Source: Hondaea fermentalgiana
Lineage: Eukaryota; Sar; Bigyra; Thraustochytrida; Thraustochytriidae
DNA: 13,107 nt
Reading direction: 5' to 3'
NCBI GenBank assembly: GCA_014084085.1
Contig: NPFB01000219.1
Coordinates: forward strand, 4,582 to 17,688
The stretch's first letter is position 1. Each line of letters begins with the position of its first letter. This document shows, one piece after another, positions 7,084-13,107 of this stretch. The notes beneath the pieces are model-generated. The model made no database searches, was not told the origin of the DNA, and worked only from the letters and a program-made list of their open reading frames with translations. The position numbers were made by a program, and so were the translations under genes.

Positions 7084-9066
7084 ATGGTGGGCCGCGGGGC
7101 GGACGAGGACGAGGACCTCGCGGGGACGACGGCGAAAGGAAGGAGGAACAGAGCGTCTCGTGCGTCCGTGCGCGGCAGGCTGCTCGGGCAGACGTCCGAG
7201 GATGAGTTCGCCCAGGTCGCCTCGTACTGCGACGCGACGACGCTGGCCAAGCTCATGACGTGCAACACGGCCATCAGCGCCCTGTTGCGCGAGAGGGACG
7301 ATATTTGGGCCGCATTGTACACAACACTTCCCCTGTCCGAAGAGCTCGCTGCGCCTTGCATGCACAAGAAGAACAGCTCGTGGCGCGGTGTTGTGCTGCG
7401 CGCCATCGCAGGCCAGATTCGCGTCGTTGTTCGTCCCATCAGTCACAACTCCGACGCGACCTTTGACATGGTTGTCCCAAGAACCACCACGCTCTTTGGG
7501 CTGAAGAAAATGGTCCGTCGCGCGCAACTGCTCGAACACGGTGTCATGATGCAAGACTTTGAGCTCGTCCTCGCAGACTCCAGTCTCGCACTTGGGGTGC
7601 GAGGCCACGACGCGCTCCCGCCCTCCGACCTCACCGTTCTCTTTCTCTCCTCCGATAGCCTTTTACGTTCCATGCACGCAAACGAGTCGTTGCGCCGTCT
7701 CTTGCACCGAAACCAGCGCCCGGCGTGGCGTAAAACCCTGCGCACCGTCTCGGACGGCATCGAACTCGTTCAGGTCTTTGTCAGTCCGCAAGGACTCCTC
7801 GAGAGCCCTGACTTATCACAAAGCATCGCAGACGCTTCTGGCAGCGCTCCTCATGACCCATTGGCCTCCTCAGTACCCGATCCCGGCCCGGGCATCACCA
7901 ACTTTACCGTTCCCTCACCCGTGCGCCTCTCTCGACGACGCCCACGTCTCGCGTGCTGCGATGCCCTGAAACGACTCAAGGCTGGCGAGCTCGATGAACT
8001 CGCCGAGATTGTTGCGGGAAAACTACAAAAGGGCTCGGACAAGGATGACATGCACATCGACTACGACGACCGTCTCGAGGCCCTCGAACGTATGTGCCAC
8101 CTGCTGGACAGCGCACAGCGAGGCATTGGCTACAACGCACACAAGCCCTTTTGGAATGGCGGCGCTCTTCATCCGCTGCTACACGTGAGCATTGCCACGG
8201 GGACATCAATGCCGCTTTCGCTGCGTCGCCGCGCCCTTGCTGAGATGGTGCGCCTCTTTTTGCTGCATCTCGTGACCAAGCCCTTTCTTGTCGCGGCCGT
8301 GGCGCGCGGGATACTCCATAGCGGTTTTCCCTGTGCATTTGTTCGCCTCGTCACCTCTCTCGTGCCCCTGATTGTGCGCACGCAGGTCAAGCAAATCATG
8401 GAAGGCGAGATTGACTGGATTCCGCTCGTTTTTGCAACTAAATTTGTGGCTCGCGCTTCCCTCCTCGTCACACGCGCTCTCACACCCATTATGGGTCTCG
8501 CGCTCGCCCACGAGACGCTACTTTCCTGGGTGCGCACGCTCTACACGGAAGAATCAGAGCGCGACGATTGGCTCGTCTATGCAGCATTGCTGTTGATGTT
8601 TTACAAGCGCACGCCCCCGCCTCGTCCGGCCTCGCTCGACGAGCTTTCCATGCCGAGTCGTCTCGAAGAGCTCGCAGCGGCTTCAAAGGCAGCGCATCGC
8701 TCCTTTTGGCAGCGCCTTGGCCGTCTTGTACAGCTTGCGTTGCTCCGCACCTTTACGCTCGATGACCTTGCGCCGTATACGCGCATGACGCGACGCGCCA
8801 GCCTTCGTCTCTGGCTCTATGCTGCCAAGCGCTTGCCTCGTCTCGCAAGCTGGCTTGACCACCTGCAGCGCGCTTTGCGTCACCAGGTCGTTGTACAGTA
8901 TGTGCTCTCAAGTCTCTTGTGGAACCAGCTTGATGCTTCTCTTTCACACGCCACGAGCGTTTCGCTGCCCGTGTACGCCTATTCTGTGCCCTTTGTCTTG
9001 TCCATTATGCTCGTGCGTATCCGCATGGCCCTCTCCGACTCTTATTACTACCTCATCTACTTTTGA
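7084..9066 (+). CDS. F-box-like protein with a ubiquitin-like region and long helical C-terminus
   Basis: The protein has 660 residues. The ATG at 7084 is secured by an in-frame TAA at 7066-7068. After an acidic/basic N-terminus, residues 38-82 resemble an F-box (EDEFAQVASYCDATTLAKLMTC, then ISALLRERDDIWAALY), the motif that links substrate receptors to Skp1 in SCF ubiquitin ligases. Residues 111-188 have the strand-helix-strand layout of a ubiquitin-like fold: QIRVVVRPIS, a helix TLFGLKKMVRRA, FELVLADSSLALG, ALPPSDLTVLFLSS. About 245-290 is disordered. From about 290 to the end it is helical and hydrophobic (for example LALAHETLLSWVRTLY and VPFVLSIMLVRIRMAL), either armadillo/HEAT-like or partly membrane-embedded. 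I recognise no named orthologue. The F-box call is moderate, the ubiquitin-like call weaker. The next gene downstream is a UBX protein in the same orientation. Confidence 0.7.
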   Translation: MVGRGADEDEDLAGTTAKGRRNRASRASVRGRLLGQTSEDEFAQVASYCDATTLAKLMTCNTAISALLRERDDIWAALYTTLPLSEELAAPCMHKKNSSWRGVVLRAIAGQIRVVVRPISHNSDATFDMVVPRTTTLFGLKKMVRRAQLLEHGVMMQDFELVLADSSLALGVRGHDALPPSDLTVLFLSSDSLLRSMHANESLRRLLHRNQRPAWRKTLRTVSDGIELVQVFVSPQGLLESPDLSQSIADASGSAPHDPLASSVPDPGPGITNFTVPSPVRLSRRRPRLACCDALKRLKAGELDELAEIVAGKLQKGSDKDDMHIDYDDRLEALERMCHLLDSAQRGIGYNAHKPFWNGGALHPLLHVSIATGTSMPLSLRRRALAEMVRLFLLHLVTKPFLVAAVARGILHSGFPCAFVRLVTSLVPLIVRTQVKQIMEGEIDWIPLVFATKFVARASLLVTRALTPIMGLALAHETLLSWVRTLYTEESERDDWLVYAALLLMFYKRTPPPRPASLDELSMPSRLEELAAASKAAHRSFWQRLGRLVQLALLRTFTLDDLAPYTRMTRRASLRLWLYAAKRLPRLASWLDHLQRALRHQVVVQYVLSSLLWNQLDASLSHATSVSLPVYAYSVPFVLSIMLVRIRMALSDSYYYLIYF

Positions 9067-9174
9067 AGACTTCATAATTATTTATTTCGACAATTCTTTT
9101 TGTGCTGACAGATCGTGCAAACACGATACGCATAAAATTAATTTGCAGAGAGAGAGAGACAAATGGCACAATGG

Positions 9175-9196
9175 AAAGGCTTTTTTGTAAGCCTTT
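9175..9196 (+). other. Perfect 8-bp hairpin (AAAGGCTT / AAGCCTTT)
   Basis: AAAGGCTT (9175-9182) pairs with AAGCCTTT (9189-9196) across a 6-base loop, about 110 bases past the stop of the F-box-like gene. It abuts the first copy of the 43-bp repeat. It could be an RNA 3'-end hairpin or part of the repeat unit, since related GGAAAGGC sequence recurs before the second copy. Confidence 0.65.
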
Positions 9197-9319
9197 GCGG
9201 GTCACAGCCGCTCGCCCTTCAACTTGAGCAGTTTGCAAATGGAAAAGGCATTGCAATTTCGAGCAATTTGCAATTATTTGCGGGTCACAGCCGTTCGCCC
9301 TTTTACTTGAGCAATTTGC
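9194..9319. repeat. Two copies of a 43-bp direct repeat, 83-bp period
   Basis: Copy A is 9194-9236 and copy B is 9277-9319. Both follow TTTGCGGGTCACAGCCG, then TCGCCC, then ACTTGAGCA and TTTGC, with four differences in 43 bases. GGAAAGGC-like sequence recurs before copy A, between the copies and after copy B, so the full unit is about 83 bases. GAGCAATTTGC is present once more between them. Confidence 0.88.
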
Positions 9320-9557
9320 TGACGTGAAAGGCTTGATCATTGTGACGACAATCGTTGCTCATTCTTGTGTTGCAATTGTTGAATTTCGCTCACTGTCAAT
9401 CCGATTCGACTTGCATTTTTTGTTCCCCGATGCCGCCCAATGTTTGATACCGGCAGATCTTTCGATTCTCGTTTTCGTAGTATGCCAGCTTGGAGAGTAT
9501 CTACCAGCGTCAAGCTTGATTGTTGTCGGCTTCGAAAATAAAGACAGAGCTGCTTCG

Positions 9558-9572
9558 GCGCGCGCGCGCGCG
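9558..9572. repeat. Alternating (GC)n tract directly before the UBX start codon
   Basis: GC alternates for 15 bases, ending three bases before the ATG at 9576. The surrounding leader is AT-richer. Confidence 0.8.
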
Positions 9573-9575
9573 GCG

Positions 9576-10652
9576 ATGGGCTTCTTCACGGAAGGCAACG
9601 ATCTGCAAGAGGCGCTGCAGCGGCTGCGCGCAGACCCGTTGCGACCGCTCGTGCTCGTGCTGGCGGCGTCGAATCTGCGCGGAGGCTCTGCGATACAAGA
9701 TGACGTCGAGGCGCTCGAGACCGGTGCCGTCGGGCCAAGTCTGCGCGAGACGCGCCGCGTGCGTGTTGAGGGGAGCCGCGCAATGTCGTGGTTCCGCGCG
9801 CATTTCAAGATCCGGTCCCTGTGCGCGAGCGTCATCATGACCGGCGACGGCTGGTTCGAGGCCTACGAAGGCAAGGCGGATCTCGAAGACCTCGAGCGTC
9901 GTGCAAATCGTGCAATGCAAGAGCTCTCCCGGCGCGTCGCCCTTGGCCTGGCCATGGCACGCGCCGTAGAAGCCCTTTATATTCCCAACGGCCGCCGCGT
10001 GGGTGCCAAAGAGTGGGCCTGCTCAAAACGGTACGCCAAGCTCGAGGGCGTGTGCTCAGTTGTGGCGGGTAGGCGGGCGCCCATCCTGTCGGCGCAGGAT
10101 AACTTTGAGGTTAGCGTGCGCCTCCTCGATGGTGCCCGCGTAGCATCCCGCTTTGAGCCGCATTCTCTGCTGCAAGATGTCGCCAATTTTGTCCAAGAAT
10201 GCTGTCCCGGCGAAGTTGTGGGCGAAACGCTTCATCTCGGGACCGCCTTTCCGCGAAAGATCTTTACCCATGAGGACTATGCGAACTCGCTCAGGGACCT
10301 TGGATTGGCCAAAAACTGCTTGCTTGTCATGTACCAGGGTGCAGTCCAATCTGCAAATGCCGACATGGCCCCCTATCCCTTTGCAGCGCTTCTGGTGTGG
10401 TTGGCTGCACTCTGGGCCTATGTCCTTCGCGTCTTGGGTTTCCGAGAACCTCCAAGGCAGATATCACCATTTGAGGATGACAGCGCAACGTCAGGACATC
10501 CGCCGGCAACTTCGTCCACTATCCGTACGATGCGCGACTTGCGCGAGCCTGCGACGCGCGAGTCTGAGCAAAACGAATACTTTGGCGGCGACAGTACTGT
10601 GTTTCAGGGCGGAGAGCCCGATGGCAATGATGCGGACACGGATTTCAAGTGA
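9576..10652 (+). CDS. UBX-domain protein, UBXN4/erasin-like (ER-associated degradation)
   Basis: The protein has 358 residues. In animals UBXN4 is an ER-membrane protein that recruits the AAA ATPase p97/VCP to ER-associated degradation. Residues 1-115 resemble the UBXN4 N-terminal thioredoxin-like region (MGFFTEGNDLQEALQRLRAD, PLVLVLAAS, a segment SLCASVIMTGDGWFEAYEGK). Residues 174-255 are a UBX domain: EVSVRLLDGARVASRFEP, SLLQDVANFVQ, AFPRKIF and LRDLGLAKNCLLVMY. The FPR tripeptide (225-227) is the p97-binding loop signature. A hydrophobic segment at 264-288 follows, where UBXN4 has its membrane hairpin, and then a polar acidic tail. The ATG at 9576 is the first in the frame and begins the homologous region. 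The protein is shorter than the roughly 500-residue animal proteins. Its co-oriented upstream neighbour also carries a ubiquitin-like fold. Confidence 0.82.
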   Translation: MGFFTEGNDLQEALQRLRADPLRPLVLVLAASNLRGGSAIQDDVEALETGAVGPSLRETRRVRVEGSRAMSWFRAHFKIRSLCASVIMTGDGWFEAYEGKADLEDLERRANRAMQELSRRVALGLAMARAVEALYIPNGRRVGAKEWACSKRYAKLEGVCSVVAGRRAPILSAQDNFEVSVRLLDGARVASRFEPHSLLQDVANFVQECCPGEVVGETLHLGTAFPRKIFTHEDYANSLRDLGLAKNCLLVMYQGAVQSANADMAPYPFAALLVWLAALWAYVLRVLGFREPPRQISPFEDDSATSGHPPATSSTIRTMRDLREPATRESEQNEYFGGDSTVFQGGEPDGNDADTDFK

Positions 10653-10816
10653 GAATTTGCTGAAAAAGGGGGGGCAAGCGTCTTTCGTGTAGAGCGTCTA
10701 GTAAAATATTGTATGAATGTGTGCGGACATCATTCATCGTTCAGTCACTCATCATTGCTTGGGCGGCAAGGGAAGACTCGAAAAAGGTTCTAATATTCAG
10801 TGAATAGAATAGAATG

Positions 10817-10915
10817 TTACTGGTCTTGTGCGGATGGGCCTGCTTTGTAGACGGTGTCGTTGTTTTGCGTGCGCTGCCGCTCCTGCTGTTGCTGTAGTTG
10901 CAGGAGAAGTTGTTG

Positions 10916-10965
<50 letters not shown>

Positions 10966-11314
10966 AAAGAGGGGACTGCAGCAAGAGCGAGACAGCGGCA
11001 GAATTGTTGGAAAGCAGTGGCCCAGAACTCGTCGAAGAGGGCGGGGCAGAAGAGGACGACGACAAGGTTGGTCTCAAAAGCGGGGATGTTGAAGACGTCA
11101 GAGCATTGTAAGCAGTCTCTCCAGAGGAGGCACGGTTGAGTTGTTGTTGTTGTTGTTGTTGTTGTTGCAGGAGCCAGAGTGGCTGTTGTTGCTGATGCAG
11201 TTGCTGTTGTTGTTGATGATGAAGCGAAGGTCCGCTGCCCGTGCTATTGAGGCTGCTAGAGCGATAGATGGGAGCGGAGCCGGAATCTAAACCAAGTCGG
11301 TGAGCAGAACTAGC

Positions 11315-11346
<32 letters not shown>

Positions 11347-12658
11347 AAGAAGAAAGGCCCGACAAGAGGTCCAAGCGATCTCGCAGTCCCGCATCACTGC
11401 CCAAGTTTCCCTGAATCGACGAAAGCGACGGGGCAAGTGCCGCCGAAGAAAAAGAGGACCGCGTTGAAGGGCCCGAAGAGCCATACCAGTTCATGTCACC
11501 CTGACTGAAGCTGGCGTTGTCGCGAAGAAGAAGTTGGACCGCCGCACGAGCTGCGCTTGGTTCGAGTTGTCGGAGATACTCGAGGGTCCCTGCAGGGAGA
11601 CGGTCGAGCGAAAGACTGGACGCGGTTCCGCCCGCCTGGTGCGGGTAAACCTGTTGCTGCGTTTGCAACCCGGACAAATGCTGAGAACGCAATAAATCGG
11701 CCGCGCTGGAGAAGGCTCCAAGCGACGCAAGTCGTTCGTCGAAATCCGCGCGCGTCAAGATCGAAGACTGCTGCTGGAGTTGCGACGGCGACGATGACGA
11801 CGAGGTTGATGACGAAGATGATGATGATGACAAGGACGCGACGCGATTGGCTGCGGCATTTGCTGCGGCGGCCTCTGCAGCCGCAGCAGCAGGAGTGGGC
11901 GCACCGGGCTGTTTCCAGGCCGAGGTGAGCCGAAAGGCTGGCGAGTCTGCGTGAGCCACACATGTCATGGTTTTCCGGGAGACGACGTAAATTGTAAAGA
12001 CGTGCTCCTGTTTCATAGTGTGTTTGGCGAGCTTGCACAGGTAGCGCCAGCGGCGCTCTGCAATGAATTCGACGAGCCAGCGTCCCGCCGATGGCTCAAA
12101 GGATTTCCACTCACCGCGAAAGACCTTGTTTCTGCTGATGGGGTCCTCCTTGAAGAGTTTTCCGACGGTCTGGCCAGCTTCGTAGAGAAGGGGAGAGCTG
12201 GCCTTGCGAATTCCCGCGTAAAGCTCAAGTCCCAGAGCGTCGACTGCCGAGCGGTCGAGCATGTAGAGGTGAGCGCATACAGACTGTCCGCAGAAGCCGT
12301 TTTCCATGTGACGCGCGAGACACGCGGGGAAGCAGCGCAGGTTCTTGTGTCGCGTGCGTACGTACGAGGCCTTCCACTCGTGTACATTACAGAATTCAAT
12401 GTCGCGGACGGGTCCCTGACAGCTCTTGGCGGGCGCGATGTTGCCGAGGGCGACGGCAGCGGGGCTCGAGCATGCGCTCGGTGCGTCGCTTCCGTTGTCT
12501 CGTTTTTGCGCCTTGCTCAGGGAGCCGTCGCTGCTCGCGGAGGGTGCGCGGGGTCTTTTGCGTGCAGAGTTCTCTTGGTTCGAGCCGGCGGAAGCGTTCT
12601 TGACGAGTTGGCTAGTGCTGTCGTGTGAGACTGATCGTGTCTGCTCTTGCAGTTGCGT

Positions 12659-12694
<36 letters not shown>

Positions 12695-13107
12695 CTGCTG
12701 TTGAAAGGCGCGCATTGTTTCGAGGAGCATGTTTGGTGTCGTCGAGGACGATTGCAGAGCGGCTTGCAGGTGGGGCGGCAAAAAGGAAACGAGGTTTGGT
12801 TGCGAGAAGGACTCGAGAGCTGTCGCAGCTGAAGTTGCGGGCGCAGGGACAGGAAGACCTTGGCCTGCTCGCGGCGCGCCGGCCGCATTCGCAGTGGCAT
12901 TTGCATTGGCACCGAACGAGGCGAGAAAGTCGTACTTGTTTTGCCTGAGCAGCTGAAAGTTGCGCCCCGCAAGCTCCTGGTCCTGGCGAGGGTTTTCCGA
13001 CGTTGCGTGCGCGGAGGGCTCCTTTTTCACCGCATCGCTTTTTTGCGCAACGTTGGGTCCCGAGGACGTCGAAGGCGTCCCTGTTCCTGCCGAAGCCTCT
13101 TTTCTTG
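10817..13107 (-). CDS. Gln/Ser-rich nuclear-type protein with an unrecognised Cys/His-rich core; N-terminus outside the window
   Basis: The frame is open from the window's right edge (RKEASAGTGTPSTSSGPNVA is the first visible stretch) to a TAA at 10817-10819, about 762 residues, so the 5' end is missing. A basic cluster (ARKRPRAP, about 12545-12568) looks like a nuclear localisation signal. The only compact region is about 11921-12409. It starts RDIEFCNVHEWKASYVRTRH and holds CFPACLARH, GFCGQSVCAH and a Trp/Arg-rich stretch (AGRWLVEFIAERRWRYLCKL). The paired Cys and His suggest zinc binding, but I cannot match it to a family. The rest is low-complexity: several poly-Gln runs, poly-Ser runs, an Ala-rich stretch and Asn/Ala repeats. 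A transcription-related protein is a reasonable inference from composition only. It is convergent with the UBX gene, 164 bases apart. Confidence 0.75.
10910..10963 (-). repeat. Poly-Gln tract: about 13 pure CAG then 5 CAA codons
   Basis: On the minus strand a run of about 13 uninterrupted CAG codons is followed by about five CAA codons near the C-terminus of the Gln-rich protein, giving 18 Gln. Pure CAG runs are length-unstable, so this tract is likely to vary between strains. Confidence 0.85.
11141..11168 (-). repeat. Poly-Gln tract encoded by CAA
   Basis: A run of about nine CAA codons lies inside the Gln-rich protein. Its CAA-only make-up contrasts with the mainly CAG tracts at 10910-10963 and 12665-12703. 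A shorter mixed CAG/CAA/CAT region adjoins it at 11180-11222. Confidence 0.75.
11317..11354 (-). repeat. Poly-Ser tract encoded by TCT
   Basis: A run of about 12 TCT codons (GAA/AGA repeats on the plus strand) encodes poly-Ser in the Gln-rich protein. A second Ser run, built mostly on TCA and TCG, lies near 11790-11835. Confidence 0.8.
12665..12703 (-). repeat. Poly-Gln tract of CAG with one GAG
   Basis: Minus-strand CAG/CAA codons, interrupted once by GAG (Glu), encode the N-terminal Gln run (QQQQE then Q) of the Gln-rich protein. Confidence 0.8.

Larger units (their letters stand above)
9067..9575. other. AT-richer intergenic region and 5' leader of the UBX gene
   Basis: This probably holds the F-box-like gene's 3' UTR and the UBX gene's promoter. 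It contains a (GA)n run at 9147-9159, a perfect hairpin at 9175-9196 and a two-copy 43-bp repeat at 9194-9319. The UBX frame stays open upstream to 9324, but that stretch has no ATG, is AT-rich and its translation is unrelated to the family, so I treat it as untranslated. Confidence 0.65.

Noticed and set aside
6715..7608. Minus-strand frame of about 297 codons
   Set aside because: It is antisense to the start of the F-box-like gene; its Arg/Ala composition reflects the CpG-rich leader.
9194..9319. Short CRISPR-like array
   Set aside because: Only two copies, imperfect, in a eukaryotic intergenic region with no cas genes; a tandem duplication explains it.
9324..9575. N-terminal extension of the UBX protein
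   Set aside because: The extension begins at GTG with no ATG, overlaps the noncoding 43-bp repeat neighbourhood and is unlike the family; the ATG at 9576 fits UBXN4.
13028..13030. Start of the Gln-rich protein at 13030
   Set aside because: That codon is GTG and the frame continues open to the window edge, so the real start lies outside.

Overview
The window reads as nuclear DNA of a GC-rich, intron-poor unicellular eukaryote. Six long reading frames are ATG-led or run off the window edge. They encode eukaryotic families (LPCAT-type acyltransferase, EGF/seven-helix membrane protein, F-box-like protein, UBX protein) and a low-complexity poly-Gln/poly-Ser protein. Codons end mostly in C or G, stops are TAA and TGA with the standard code, and there are no bacterial-style operons or ribosome binding sites. 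A thraustochytrid or other labyrinthulomycete stramenopile would fit, but that is an inference from style, not a proven assignment.

Layout. 1-281: TTGCTG/TTGCTC hexanucleotide satellite. 484-1944 (+): an AMP-binding (acyl-CoA synthetase-like) frame that has lost its phosphate-binding loop and its C-terminal domain. 1907-2467 (-): an ATG-less disordered open frame overlapping its 3' end; an 11-bp tandem duplication may have caused the overlap. 3009-4331 (+): LPCAT-like lysophospholipid acyltransferase, whose 3' end is repeated downstream as two decayed copies. 4904-6019 (-): EGF-like plus seven-helix membrane protein. 6020-7083: divergent intergenic region with a perfect 12-bp inverted repeat carrying two NotI sites. 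7084-9066 (+): F-box-like plus ubiquitin-like protein. 9067-9575: AT-richer gap with a hairpin and a tandem 43-bp repeat. 9576-10652 (+): UBXN4/erasin-like protein. 10817-13107 (-): large Gln/Ser-rich protein with an unrecognised Cys/His-rich core, its N-terminus beyond the window.

Themes. The left half has two co-oriented lipid-related frames (fatty-acid activation fold, then phospholipid acylation), although the first looks catalytically dead. The right half has two co-oriented genes with ubiquitin-like folds, suggesting an ubiquitin/ERAD neighbourhood. Three plus-strand genes have an alternating (CG)n tract 3 to 50 bases before the ATG. I see no mobile element, CRISPR array, tRNA or rRNA. 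The most notable items are the repeat-disrupted AMP-binding protein, the decayed tandem copies of the acyltransferase tail, and the unrecognised Cys/His core inside the Gln-rich protein.
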